The notes under the pieces were generated by a model that saw only the letters and a program-made list of their open reading frames with translations, searched no databases and was not told the DNA's origin. 64,000 nucleotides of DNA, taken from contig NZ_CP036528.1 of NCBI RefSeq assembly GCF_004331915.1, forward strand, positions 696,567 to 760,566, written 5' to 3'. The stretch's first letter is position 1; each line of letters opens with the position of its first letter. Position numbers and translations under genes: made by a program. This document shows, piece by piece, positions 26,062 to 34,953 of this stretch. Origin of the DNA: Ureibacillus thermophilus. GTDB lineage: Bacteria > Bacillota > Bacilli > Bacillales_A > Planococcaceae.

Positions 26062-27123
26062 ATGAGGAATTTGTTTGTAAGAGAATGTGGAAATTACAAA
26101 ACTTCCTATAAAGAAGATATGAAACTTTTTGGTACAAAGAGCGAATTCATAAAATGGCTCATTCTAATAGTGATCTTGCTGACACTGCCATTTTACGCAT
26201 CCAACTATTGGGTGGGGATGCTGACTTTGTGCGCCATTTCTGCAATTGGTGCAATCGGATTGAACATTTTAACCGGATTTACCGGCCAGATTTCAATAGG
26301 AGTGGGAGCTTTTTTAGGAGTTGGAGGATATACAACAGCCATTCTTACAACCACTTATGGTTTAAGTTTCTGGATATCTCTTCCACTTGCAGGGATTGTT
26401 ACAGCTGTCGTCGGCGGTTTGTTTGGAATTCCTTCCCTTCGTCTGAAAGGCCTGTATTTAGCTATCGCAACCCTTGCAGCTCAAGTGATTATTACATTTA
26501 TCATCAGCCGATGGGATAGCGTCACAGGCGGGACAGCAGGCATGGTTTTAAGCCGCCCGACCATTGGAAATTTTACGTTTATGTCTAATTCTTCTTACTA
26601 TTATTTATCCATCATTATTTTAATTTTAACGGTCCTTTATTCCGTCAACTTATTGAGAACGAGAGTAGGCCGAGCCTTTTTAGCGGTGCGGGATCGGGAT
26701 ATTGCAGCGCAAATTATGGGGATTAATCTGTTTTATTATAAAGTCTTGGCTTTTATCATCAGCTCTTTCTTTGTAGGAATTGCTGGTGCATTGCTAGCAC
26801 ATTACACAATGATTGTAAGCCCTGAGCTTTACAATATCCAAGTTTCCATTCAATATCTCGCCATGGTGCTCATTGGCGGACTAGGAAGTATTCTTGGATC
26901 AATTTTAGGAGCAATCTTTATTACGTTATTGCCGGTTGGGCTCACATCTGTTGTTGATTTATTAACTGCTTACATGCCAAATCTTTATCAATTATTCTCA
27001 GCTTTTAAGGAATTTGTATTTGGTTTGGCAATTATTCTATTTTTAATTTTTGAGCCAGGGGGATTAGATCATATATGGCAAAACATTAAACATTATTTCA
27101 AAGTTTGGCCATTTTCTTACTAA
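26062..27123 (+). CDS. LivM-type ABC transporter permease
   Basis: 353 residues with a hydrophilic N-terminal leader of about 30 residues, then about nine to ten membrane segments. Family blocks are GLNILTGFTGQISIGVGAF, GIPSLRLKGLYLAIATLA and the coupling block AVRDRDIAAQIMGINLFYYK. It begins 4 bp after livH. The C-terminus ends FEPGGLDHIW, similar to other LivM proteins. Confidence 0.88.
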   Translation: MRNLFVRECGNYKTSYKEDMKLFGTKSEFIKWLILIVILLTLPFYASNYWVGMLTLCAISAIGAIGLNILTGFTGQISIGVGAFLGVGGYTTAILTTTYGLSFWISLPLAGIVTAVVGGLFGIPSLRLKGLYLAIATLAAQVIITFIISRWDSVTGGTAGMVLSRPTIGNFTFMSNSSYYYLSIIILILTVLYSVNLLRTRVGRAFLAVRDRDIAAQIMGINLFYYKVLAFIISSFFVGIAGALLAHYTMIVSPELYNIQVSIQYLAMVLIGGLGSILGSILGAIFITLLPVGLTSVVDLLTAYMPNLYQLFSAFKEFVFGLAIILFLIFEPGGLDHIWQNIKHYFKVWPFSY

Positions 27124-27170
27124 AGTTTATAACCAAATTTAAATATATAAAAAACAAGGGGGATTTCACG

Positions 27171-28415
27171 TTGAAACACAAAAGTTTATTGGGGATTTTA
27201 TTAGGGGTGTTCTTACTCCTTCTAGCGGCTTGCGGAGGTGAAGATTCTGCAAGTACAAGCACTTCATCCGACAGCTCATCAAGTTCTAGCGATAGCAGCG
27301 GCAAACGCACAGTAGTTGTTGGTGGATTGTATGATATCACCGGAGGCACTGGAGATGTAGGGACTCCATATGCGGAAGGGGAAAAAGCGTATTTTGAGTA
27401 TTTGGAAATGAAAGGTGGAGTAGAAGGGCTTAACTTAAAATTAGTCGGCAAAGACTATGCTTACCAAATTCCAGAAGCCCAAAAACTTTATCAAGAATTG
27501 CGTGACAAAGAAAAGGCTGTCGCGATTTTAGGTTGGGGTACTGGCGACACTGAGGCATTAAGACAACAAGTTGCTGCTGACCAATTGCCGTTCATTTCAG
27601 CATCCTACTCTGAAAACTTAAAAAATCTTGATGAGAGTCCATACAACTTTTTAACAGCTGCATCCTATTCCGACCAAGGACGCGCTATTCTGAAATGGAT
27701 TGTAGAGAATCATGAAGGAGATAACCCTCCTACATTGGCGCTGCTTTACAATGATACAGCTTTCGGCCGTTCTCCAATTGAAGACATCAAAGCCTATGCA
27801 AAAGAAGTTGGAGTGGAAGTGGTGGATGAACAAGTAATTGATGTTCAAGCAACAGAAGCGCAATCTCAATTGTTAAATATGGAAAAGAAAAATCCTGATT
27901 ATGCGATTATCCAACAAACTTGGGGTGCAACTGCGACAATTTTACGAGATGCTAAAACATTAGGCATCGACACGCAATTTATCGGATTAAACTGGGCAGC
28001 CGGTGAAGGAATTATTGATATTGTCGGTGCCGATGTGGCAGAAGGGTATATTGGCATTCTTTCACATGCTTTCCCATACGAAGATATGCCAGGCATGGCA
28101 GAGATGAAAGAATATTTAGATGCAAAAGGCAAAACAATCGATGACATCAACCAAAAATTCGTGCAAGGATGGGTAGCAGCAAAAATTATGGTAGAAGCCA
28201 TTAAAATTGCTGCAGAAAAATATCCAGAAGGAGATTTAACCGGCCCACAAATTCGCGAAGGGCTTGAGGCAATTCAAAATCTAGATTTAGGCGGACTTGC
28301 TGCTAACGTATCATTTGCTCCAGACAACCATGCAGGTACTGAAAAGACTCGTTTAGGAATTGTGAAAAACGGAAAATGGGAACCAATCACAGATTACTTC
28401 AGCTATAGAGACTAA
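27171..28415 (+). CDS. LivK-type substrate-binding lipoprotein
   Basis: 414 residues from the TTG at 27171 (AAGGGGG upstream). Signal peptide with lipobox LAAC, then a serine-rich linker (STSSDSSSSSSDSS), then a periplasmic-binding fold (VVVGGLYDITGGTGDVG, QTWGATATILRDAKTLG, VQGWVAAKIMVEAIK). It is the receptor of the importer. The ligand is not evident; the size is large for an amino acid receptor and close to ABC receptors of aromatic or other organic acids. Confidence 0.87.
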   Translation: MKHKSLLGILLGVFLLLLAACGGEDSASTSTSSDSSSSSSDSSGKRTVVVGGLYDITGGTGDVGTPYAEGEKAYFEYLEMKGGVEGLNLKLVGKDYAYQIPEAQKLYQELRDKEKAVAILGWGTGDTEALRQQVAADQLPFISASYSENLKNLDESPYNFLTAASYSDQGRAILKWIVENHEGDNPPTLALLYNDTAFGRSPIEDIKAYAKEVGVEVVDEQVIDVQATEAQSQLLNMEKKNPDYAIIQQTWGATATILRDAKTLGIDTQFIGLNWAAGEGIIDIVGADVAEGYIGILSHAFPYEDMPGMAEMKEYLDAKGKTIDDINQKFVQGWVAAKIMVEAIKIAAEKYPEGDLTGPQIREGLEAIQNLDLGGLAANVSFAPDNHAGTEKTRLGIVKNGKWEPITDYFSYRD

Positions 28416-28424
28416 TAAAGATGT

Positions 28425-28458
28425 TGAAAAAGGGACAAACAATCATGTCCCTTTTCTC
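28425..28458 (+). terminator. Intercistronic hairpin between livK and livF
   Basis: AAAAAGGGACA pairs with TGTCCCTTTT and is followed by CTCTTT. It lies within the operon, 10-40 bp after livK, and may attenuate transcription into livF or protect the livK message. Confidence 0.6.
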
Positions 28459-28485
28459 TTTAATGGTGATGAAAGGGGAGAAAAA

Positions 28486-29265
28486 ATGCTCCAAGTAAGC
28501 AATTTAGAAGCGGTATATCAAAAAATGATTCTAGCGTTGCGGGGAATATCGCTGCACGTGAAAGAAGGCCAAATTGTTGCCCTGCTTGGCAGCAATGGAG
28601 CAGGGAAATCGACAACATTAAAAGCCATTTCCGGCCTTTTAGGAGCGGAAGATGGACATATTACTGACGGGACCATTGAATTTCAAGGGGAATTAATTCA
28701 CAATACTTCACCTGACCAATTGGTGAAAAAGGGCATCTTTTTATGTATGGAAGGTCGTCGAATCTTTAAAGATTTAACGGTGGAAGAAAATTTGTATGCA
28801 GGCGCCTATACAAGAAAAGATCGTTCCAGCATTAAAAAAGATATAGATAAAATTTACGAATACTTTCCAAAACTAAAAATGCTCGAACATCGAAAAGCAG
28901 GCTATTTATCAGGTGGAGAGCAGCAAATGTTGGCCATTGGAAGAGGATTAATGGCAAAGCCAAAATTACTACTCCTGGATGAACCATCACTAGGTATTGC
29001 TCCATTGCTTGTGAAAGAAATTTTTGAAAACATCAAGAAAATTAACGAGGAAGAAGGATTGACCATTCTAGTAGTTGAGCAAAATGCGAACATCGCCCTT
29101 TCCATTGCTGATTATGGTTATATTATTGAAAATGGAAGAGTTGTAATGAAGGGAGAGGCTTCAGCTTTATTAGAAGATAAAACGATCAGCGAACATTATT
29201 TAGGTTCAGGGAAAGATCTGAAAGAAGGAAGAAGCTATCGACAACGCCAACGAGTTGTATGGTAA
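28486..29265 (+). CDS. LivF-type ABC transporter ATPase
   Basis: 259 residues. Walker A GSNGAGKST (about 36-44), the LivF hallmark FLCMEGRRIFKDLTVEENL, signature YLSGGEQQMLAIGRGL and Walker B LLLLDEPSLG. Second ATPase of the importer; it has AAAGGGGAG upstream and its own short leader after the livK hairpin. The C-terminal extension YLGSGKDLKEGRSYRQRQR is slightly longer than usual. Confidence 0.88.
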   Translation: MLQVSNLEAVYQKMILALRGISLHVKEGQIVALLGSNGAGKSTTLKAISGLLGAEDGHITDGTIEFQGELIHNTSPDQLVKKGIFLCMEGRRIFKDLTVEENLYAGAYTRKDRSSIKKDIDKIYEYFPKLKMLEHRKAGYLSGGEQQMLAIGRGLMAKPKLLLLDEPSLGIAPLLVKEIFENIKKINEEEGLTILVVEQNANIALSIADYGYIIENGRVVMKGEASALLEDKTISEHYLGSGKDLKEGRSYRQRQRVVW

Positions 29266-29344
29266 TGATAGCAGCTTTTTGAGAGAACTCTCCCGCCTTA
29301 TTGATAGTAAAGGGAAGGTCAATCTAAAAGGTGGGAGATGAATC

Positions 29345-29413
29345 ATGGATAGAGTAGTGTTTGCATCAACTTATATGGGCAGCGTATCATTCTTCAAAAG
29401 TATGTTTATTTAG
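29345..29413 (+). other. Possible truncated reading frame after livF
   Basis: An ATG at 29345 preceded by AGGTGGGAGATG opens a 22-codon frame (MDRVVFASTYMGS...) ended by TAG. The strong ribosome-binding site suggests the start of a gene now lost. The rest of 29266-29600 shows no gene. Confidence 0.3.
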
Positions 29414-29602
29414 TTACACTAGTGTCGCAAAAAAATATCAATAGACATAATAAATCTGAATTTTCTGCAACTATATTTTTTCGATCGGGGATACTTAGAT
29501 TATGAGCGATTTGACCGTATGACGGATGAAAAATAAAATCTGAAAGTTCCAAACTTATTTATGCGACGTTAGTGTTTTTTAGAAAAAAATTATTTTTTTC
29601 TA

Positions 29603-29631
29603 TTGCATAGTTAAAAAAAACATGATAATAT
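29603..29631 (+). promoter_or_regulatory. Promoter of the tRNA cluster
   Basis: TTGCAT (29603-29608) and TAATAT (29626-29631) are 17 bp apart and lie 27 bp before tRNA-Glu. Confidence 0.6.
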
Positions 29632-29657
29632 TGTTCTTGTCTTGCGGAAAGGCAAAT

Positions 29658-29729
29658 GGCCCCTTGGTCAAGTGGTTAAGACACCGCCCTTTCACGGCGG
29701 TAACACGGGTTCGAATCCCGTAGGGGTCA
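29658..29729 (+). tRNA. tRNA-Glu (TTC)
   Basis: Acceptor GGCCCCT pairs with AGGGGTC, anticodon TTC in CCTTTCACG, T-arm GGGTTCGAATCCC. CCA is not encoded. First of four tRNAs. Confidence 0.97.
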
Positions 29730-29741
29730 TTATTTATTTTA

Positions 29742-29817
29742 GGAGGATTAGCTCAGCTGGGAGAGCATCTGCCTTACAAGCAGAGGGTCGGCGGTTCGAT
29801 CCCGTCATCCTCCACCA
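29742..29817 (+). tRNA. tRNA-Val (TAC)
   Basis: GGAGGAT pairs with ATCCTCC, anticodon TAC in CCTTACAAG, T-arm CGGTTCGATCCCG, CCA encoded. Confidence 0.97.
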
Positions 29818-29828
29818 TATGAATTTTT

Positions 29829-29913
29829 GGAGGGGTAGCGAAGTGGCTAAACGCGACGGACTGTAAATCCGTTCCCTTTGGGTTCGGCGGTTCGAATCCG
29901 CCCCCCTCCACCA
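29829..29913 (+). tRNA. tRNA-Tyr (GTA)
   Basis: GGAGGGG pairs with CCCCTCC, anticodon GTA in ACTGTAAAT, and a long variable arm (CCCTTTGGG) as expected for a class II tRNA. CCA encoded. Confidence 0.97.
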
Positions 29914-29918
29914 GTTAT

Positions 29919-29993
29919 TGGGGTATAGCCAAGTGGTAAGGCAACGGATTTTGATTCCGTCATGCCCAGGTTCGAATCCTGGTACCCCAGCCA
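29919..29993 (+). tRNA. tRNA-Gln (TTG)
   Basis: TGGGGTA pairs with TACCCCA, anticodon TTG in ATTTTGATT, T-arm AGGTTCGAATCCT, CCA encoded. Last of the cluster. Confidence 0.97.
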
Positions 29994-30062
29994 TTGTTAA
30001 ATGAAAAACTCGGATATGTAACCCTTCAATAAAGTGTTAAATGAATAGTTATAACAAATGAG

Positions 30063-30096
30063 ATCCTTTACTCAGTACGAGTAAAGGATTTTTTTC
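30063..30096 (+). terminator. Terminator of the tRNA cluster
   Basis: ATCCTTTACTC pairs with GAGTAAAGGAT around AGTAC, followed by TTTTTTC. Confidence 0.85.
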
Positions 30097-30325
30097 GATT
30101 TTAAAACGATTGGAGTAACGAAAAACGGAGATTACTTTGCACAAACTATTCTCCAGAATCCCTTTTAGATTATATCAATTAAATATTATGCAGCTCTTAA
30201 AAATTTTTTTAGCATTTTGTTTATATCGTTTAGCTATATGAAGTGAATATTTATACAGAATTGTGTCGAGTTGAGTCACTATATATACCTAACATAAAAT
30301 TAAAGTATAACTAGGGGGTGTTATT

Positions 30326-31231
30326 TTGAATCGAAAAAAAATTTCAATTATTGGGGTACCATCAGATTATGGTCAGCAGCGTCGAGGTGTAGATATGGGG
30401 CCTAGTGCAATGAGATATGCCGGGGCAATTGAGAGGTTGGAAAAATTAGGTTATGATGTGGTGGATGAAGGAAATGTATCTGTCCGTAAATTAGAGAAAA
30501 GTAAACGAAATGACCATAAATTATTAAATTTAGAGGAAGTATTAGACGTTAGTGAACAATTGGCAAAGAAAGTTGATGAAGTGATTGAACAAGGAAGATT
30601 TCCAGTCATTCTTGGAGGAGATCACAGCATTTCCATCGGTTCCATAGCAGGTATAAGAAAACATTATCAAAATTTAGGTGTGATTTGGTTTGATGCACAT
30701 ACAGACATTAATACACCTGAGACAACGCCATCCGGTAATATCCATGGAATGCCTTTAGCGATTAATCTTGGACTCGGGGATGAACGATTAATCAATATTG
30801 CGAAAGGTGCGCCTTTCTTAAAATTTGAGAACGTTGTTATTATTGGTGCCCGTTCGATTGATGAAGGGGAAAGAGAGTTAATTAAAAATAAAAAAATTAA
30901 AATATTTACAATGCATGAAATAGACCGAATGGGCATGTCTAAAGTAATTGAAGAAACGGTGGCTTATTTAAAGGCTCGCCAAGTGGATGGTGTGCATATT
31001 TCTATTGATTTAGATGCACTAGACCCAATCTATACGCCGGGAGTTGGAACGCCAGTACCTGGAGGTATTACGTATCGGGAAAGCCATTTAGCGATGGAAA
31101 TGTTGGAAGAGGCAAAAATCATTACATCATGCGAATTTGTGGAAGTGAATCCCATTCTTGATGAGCGCAATAAAACTGCTGATACGGCAGTTGCGCTAAT
31201 GGGTTCGTTGCTCGGAGAAAAATTAGTGTAA
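30326..31231 (+). CDS. rocF: Arginase
   Basis: Hydrolyses arginine to ornithine and urea with a two-manganese centre. 301 residues. Metal-binding blocks are present: GGDHSISIGS (His), WFDAHTDINT (Asp, His, Asp) and SIDLDALDPIYTPGVGTP (two Asp). GNIHGMPL and ESHLAMEML also fit. The start is a TTG at 30326 with AGGGGGTG upstream. It is not next to other roc genes; it sits between the tRNA cluster and sigW. Confidence 0.93.
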   Translation: MNRKKISIIGVPSDYGQQRRGVDMGPSAMRYAGAIERLEKLGYDVVDEGNVSVRKLEKSKRNDHKLLNLEEVLDVSEQLAKKVDEVIEQGRFPVILGGDHSISIGSIAGIRKHYQNLGVIWFDAHTDINTPETTPSGNIHGMPLAINLGLGDERLINIAKGAPFLKFENVVIIGARSIDEGERELIKNKKIKIFTMHEIDRMGMSKVIEETVAYLKARQVDGVHISIDLDALDPIYTPGVGTPVPGGITYRESHLAMEMLEEAKIITSCEFVEVNPILDERNKTADTAVALMGSLLGEKLV

Positions 31232-31301
31232 AAATCACTATTTATTTCTATATATTAACTATTCTATACTTTATTAGAAATAAAAATTTTTTTAAGAAAA
31301 A

Positions 31302-31328
31302 TGAAACTTTTTATGGTATTCGTTCGTA
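31302..31328 (+). promoter_or_regulatory. Predicted SigW-type autoregulatory promoter
   Basis: TGAAAC (31302-31307) and CGTA (31325-31328) are 17 bp apart. This fits the ECF sigma-W consensus, located 36 bp before the sigW start, as expected for autoregulation. Confidence 0.75.
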
Positions 31329-31363
31329 CACTATTTAACCTACAAAAGGTGGAGAGTTAATGC

Positions 31364-31927
31364 ATGGATGCGTTAGTGAAAAAGAGAATAAAGCAAGTGC
31401 TGAAAGGGGATCAAAATGCGTTTGCAGATATTGTGAGCCTTTACCAGCACAAGTTGTACCAAATTTGCTACCGAATGCTTGGAAATAAACAAGAGGCTGA
31501 AGATATCGCCCAAGAGGCTTTTGTTCGAGCCTACATCAATCTGCATACGTTCGATTCTAAGAAAAAGTTTTCGACATGGCTTTATCGAATCGCAACGAAC
31601 CTTTGTATCGACCGGATTCGTAAAAAGAAGCCGGATTATTATTTAGATGCAGAGGTAGAAGGAACTGATGGATTGAATATGTATTCTCATATTGCTAATG
31701 ATGAACAGTTACCGGAAGATGCAACTCTTCAAATGGAATTTCAAGAACGCATCCAATATGAAATTAGCAGATTGCCTGAAAAATATCGTACGGTAATTGT
31801 ATTAAAATATATCGAAGAATGTTCGCTTCAAGAAATCAGCGAAATCCTTGATTTACCACTAGGAACAGTGAAAACTAGAATTCATAGAGGTCGTGAAGCA
31901 TTAAGAAAGCAGTTAAACGAACTGTAA
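31364..31927 (+). CDS. sigW: ECF RNA polymerase sigma factor SigW
   Basis: 187 residues. Region 2 with YQICYRMLGNKQEAEDIAQEAFVRAY and FSTWLYRIATNLCIDRIR. Region 4 with LPEKYRTVIVLKYIEECSLQEISEILDLPLGTVKTRIHRGRE. SigW controls the response to cell-envelope stress such as bacteriocins and some antibiotics. It is followed by its anti-sigma gene with a 12-bp gap, then by cdaA, the arrangement known from Bacillus. Confidence 0.93.
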   Translation: MDALVKKRIKQVLKGDQNAFADIVSLYQHKLYQICYRMLGNKQEAEDIAQEAFVRAYINLHTFDSKKKFSTWLYRIATNLCIDRIRKKKPDYYLDAEVEGTDGLNMYSHIANDEQLPEDATLQMEFQERIQYEISRLPEKYRTVIVLKYIEECSLQEISEILDLPLGTVKTRIHRGREALRKQLNEL

Positions 31928-31939
31928 GGGGGGAATTGC

Positions 31940-32560
31940 ATGAATACGTGTCCACCACAAATTATTGAATTTATGCACGAGTACTTGGATGGAGACATTA
32001 GCCGTGAACACGAACAAGAACTTAAGCAGCATTTGAAGACCTGTACGGCATGTCAGGAACATATGCATCAATTAAGTGATGCAGTAGCATTTATAAAAAG
32101 TGCGGCACAAGTTACGGCACCTCCACATTTTGAAAAATCAGTGATGAAGCGTCTTCCACGGCCAAAAAGTCGAGTGGGTATACAAAAATGGTTGCGAAGA
32201 CATCCGTTCTTAGTAGCGGCGGCTATGTTTATTCTATTTATGAGTGCAACGCTGTTTGGAAGCTTTCATGATGATAAATTTTCCGTAACGAAGCAACCGA
32301 ATTTAATTGTTGAAGGTCAAACTGTGATTGTTCCAAAAGGTGAAGTGGTGAAAGGAGATGTCGTTGTTAAAAATGGAGATATTGTCGTTGAAGGAGAAGT
32401 TGACGGCAATGTGATTGTTATAAATGGAGAGTATATGGCATCATCAGCAGTGGTGACTGGACAAATAGAAGAAATTGACCAAATATTTGAGTGGGTATGG
32501 TATGAGGTTAAACGAATGTCAAAGGATTTATTTGTCCCATTAAATAAGGAAAATGATTAA
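31940..32560 (+). CDS. rsiW: Anti-sigma-W factor RsiW
   Basis: 206 residues. An N-terminal zinc-binding anti-sigma domain has the H-x3-C-x2-C motif in QHLKTCTACQEHM (about 30-42). One membrane segment (FLVAAAMFILFMSATLFG, about 90-108) and an extracytoplasmic domain with VKGDVVVKNGDIVVEGEVDG-like repeats follow. It holds SigW inactive until cleaved by regulated proteolysis. Preceded by GGGGGG; followed 10 bp later by a ~180-bp repeat. Confidence 0.92.
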   Translation: MNTCPPQIIEFMHEYLDGDISREHEQELKQHLKTCTACQEHMHQLSDAVAFIKSAAQVTAPPHFEKSVMKRLPRPKSRVGIQKWLRRHPFLVAAAMFILFMSATLFGSFHDDKFSVTKQPNLIVEGQTVIVPKGEVVKGDVVVKNGDIVVEGEVDGNVIVINGEYMASSAVVTGQIEEIDQIFEWVWYEVKRMSKDLFVPLNKEND

Positions 32561-32570
32561 CATGATGGAA

Positions 32571-32752
32571 GGGGGCGTCTGAAAAGTTGAGACGTCCCCT
32601 TTGCGGCTTTAGCTAGTGCTTCGCCGCAGATAAATTGAAATGAGGAGGCGCTTTTTGTGACCACCGCAGGGAAAGTTTTTAAGAGAATATTCCTATAAGA
32701 AGTAAGGCTGTTTCCGAAAGTGTTCGACTTTCTGGACAGCCTCTTCTTTTTT
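32571..32752 (+). repeat. Hairpin-bounded ~180-bp element, copy A (after rsiW)
   Basis: Order: GGGGGCGTCTGAAAAGT / GACGTCCCC hairpin; TTTGCGGC / GCCGCAG hairpin; a core with GAGGAGGCGC and CCACCGCAGGGAAAG; then GGCTGT / ACAGCC hairpin and T-run. About 90% like copy B at 39634. The rest of 32561-32990 holds no gene; it ends with the cdaA promoter region. Confidence 0.8.
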
Positions 32753-32990
32753 ATTTCAGTACAAATCCGTTTTTTCTGCTTTGTGAAAATATAAGAAACA
32801 TTTATGAAAAAGTTTCGTTATTCTAAAAGGCTGAAAGGATTTGATTATGATATACTTGTTTTGTTAATAGTATGTGAAGGGTGAACTTTTATTAAATTTA
32901 GAAATGAACAATATTTGTATACCAAAAGCATAACCTTTAATGTCTATAACTTTTTGTGATTGATTTGGTAAGATAAGTGGGGGATGCCAC

Positions 32991-33827
32991 ATGGATATAA
33001 TTGAGCAATTTACAGATTTGACACCTGTAAATATCATTTTTAGCTTATTAGACGTAATACTCGTATGGTATGTGATATATAAAATATTAACCCTTATCAG
33101 GGGGACAAAAGCGGTTCAGTTATTAAAGGGACTATTTGTTATTATTATTGCCCGCATTGCCACTGAAGTGTTCGGTTTGGATACTTTAGGCTGGATGCTG
33201 CAAGAAGTTATTGATTGGGGATTTCTGGCTATCATTATTATCTTTACTCCGGAAATCCGTAGAGCCCTTGAGCAAATTGGACGAGGCAGACTTTTTCAAC
33301 GTTCAGTCAATCAACTAGAAGATGAACAAGCACGATTAACTGAATCCATGAAAAAAGCGGTCAGCTACATGGCTAAAAGACGGATTGGCGCATTAATTTC
33401 CATTGAAAAAGAAACAGGTTTAAATGAATATATAGAAACCGGCATCCGACTTGATGCAAACATTTCTTCTGAATTAATTATCAATACATTTATTCCAAAC
33501 ACCCCACTTCATGATGGAGCGATGATTATACAAAAAAACCGTATTGCCGCAGCTGCTTGTTACTTGCCTCTATCTGAAAGCACTTTGATTTCTAAAGAGC
33601 TGGGGACAAGGCATAGAGCTGCGCTAGGATTAAGTGAAGTGACAGATGCCATCGTAGTGGTTGTGTCAGAAGAAACCGGCTCGATCAGCATTGCAGTCAA
33701 TGGAAATTTACATAGAAATCTCTCTTTAGAGAATTTCGAATCGCTGCTGAAAACATTATGGTTTGGCCCCGAAGGTGAATTAGAAGCGTCCTCTAAGTGG
33801 ACTTGGAGGGGGAAAAAACATGGATAA
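32991..33827 (+). CDS. cdaA: Membrane-bound diadenylate cyclase CdaA
   Basis: Makes c-di-AMP from two ATP. 278 residues: three N-terminal membrane segments (about 15-80) and a DAC domain with the catalytic motifs HDGAMII and GTRHRAALGLSE. Overlaps cdaR by 8 bp and precedes glmM. The cdaA-cdaR-glmM operon is conserved in Firmicutes; CdaR and GlmM modulate the cyclase. Start ATG with AAGTGGGGG upstream. Confidence 0.95.
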   Translation: MDIIEQFTDLTPVNIIFSLLDVILVWYVIYKILTLIRGTKAVQLLKGLFVIIIARIATEVFGLDTLGWMLQEVIDWGFLAIIIIFTPEIRRALEQIGRGRLFQRSVNQLEDEQARLTESMKKAVSYMAKRRIGALISIEKETGLNEYIETGIRLDANISSELIINTFIPNTPLHDGAMIIQKNRIAAAACYLPLSESTLISKELGTRHRAALGLSEVTDAIVVVVSEETGSISIAVNGNLHRNLSLENFESLLKTLWFGPEGELEASSKWTWRGKKHG

Positions 33828-34821
33828 ATTTTTTGATAATATATGGGCGTTAAGAGCAATAGCTTTCATTTTAGCAATCCTCCTTTTCTTTTATGTCAAA
33901 GCAGAATTAACGGACAAAACTGAGACAACCACATCCAATAATCATGTTGATATTATTACAGATGTCCCTCTTGAAGCCTATTACGATTCAGAAAATTTCA
34001 TTGTGACGGGGCTGCCAGAAACGGTGGATGTAACCATTGAAGGCCCAATGCAACTTGTATTGCAAACCAAATTTAAAAAAGACTTTAAAGTATTTGTAGA
34101 CTTAAATTCATTGTTAATCGGGGAACATCGGGTGACAATCCAGCATGAAAACTTTTCAGATAAATTAAAAGTGACAATTAATCCACAAGTAGTGGATGTT
34201 GTCATTGAAGAAAAAGTGACGAAGGAATTTAAAGTAGATCCAGAAATCAATAATCAGTTATTTGCTGATGGCTATGTGTTAAAATCAATGAAGGCTGAAC
34301 CGAGCAAAGTGGCTGTGACCGGTGCTAAAAGTGTTATTGAAAATATCAGCTATGTAAAAGCTACGGTTTCAGCTGAAAAAGGAATCAATGAATCCTTTAC
34401 CCAAGAGGCAAATGTGAAAGTTCTGGATAATAATCTGAATAAACTAGACGTGATGATTAACCCAGACAAAGTCAATGTAACTGTGGAAGTGAGTGAATAT
34501 AGTAAAACAGTACCAATTGTATTAAAGCAAACAGGATCACCACCAGCAGGAGTTACCGTCAATCAATTAGAAACCGATACAAAATCGGTTGAAGTGTTTG
34601 GTCCAAAATCAGTCGTTGATTCCATTAAATCGTTAGAATTAGAATTTGACGTATCACAGGTGGAACGTTCAGGAAATTATGATGTGAACTTAAAAGTACC
34701 TAAAGGAGCTACTAAATTAGGTACAGAAAAAATTACAGTACGTGTAAATGTAACAAAAACGAATCAATCTGAATCAGGTGTTGACGAAACAACGAATGCA
34801 GAGCAAAATAGCCATGAGTAA
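33820..34821 (+). CDS. cdaR: CdaA regulator CdaR (YbbR-domain protein)
   Basis: 333 residues. One N-terminal membrane segment (LRAIAFILAILLFFYVKAEL), then tandem YbbR repeats on the outer face. Each repeat ends in a pattern like VTIEGPMQLV, VAVTGAKSVIENISYV or VEVFGPKSVVDSIKSL. The tail is hydrophilic and acidic. It binds CdaA and adjusts c-di-AMP production. Translationally coupled to cdaA. Confidence 0.92.
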   Translation: MDKFFDNIWALRAIAFILAILLFFYVKAELTDKTETTTSNNHVDIITDVPLEAYYDSENFIVTGLPETVDVTIEGPMQLVLQTKFKKDFKVFVDLNSLLIGEHRVTIQHENFSDKLKVTINPQVVDVVIEEKVTKEFKVDPEINNQLFADGYVLKSMKAEPSKVAVTGAKSVIENISYVKATVSAEKGINESFTQEANVKVLDNNLNKLDVMINPDKVNVTVEVSEYSKTVPIVLKQTGSPPAGVTVNQLETDTKSVEVFGPKSVVDSIKSLELEFDVSQVERSGNYDVNLKVPKGATKLGTEKITVRVNVTKTNQSESGVDETTNAEQNSHE

Positions 34822-34953
34822 TATTAGCATGGGAATAAAAATGAGTCCTTTCAAAAGTCATCATAAATCTATTCAAAAACATATTTTTACTTGGTTTTGA
34901 TTCCATCAAAAATAAAAAGTATGGAATGTCAAGTGTTGAAGGAGAGAATAGTT

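Noticed and set aside
29642-29994. Open frames of 74 and 86 codons on both strands across the tRNA cluster
   Set aside because: They run through four perfect tRNA genes; antisense tRNA frames of this kind are a well-known artefact.
32640-32700. 13-16 codon microprotein in the ~180-bp repeats (AGGAGG then GTG)
   Set aside because: Reading frame shifts between copies and is lost in copy D, so not reported as a gene; kept as an observation in the repeat finding.
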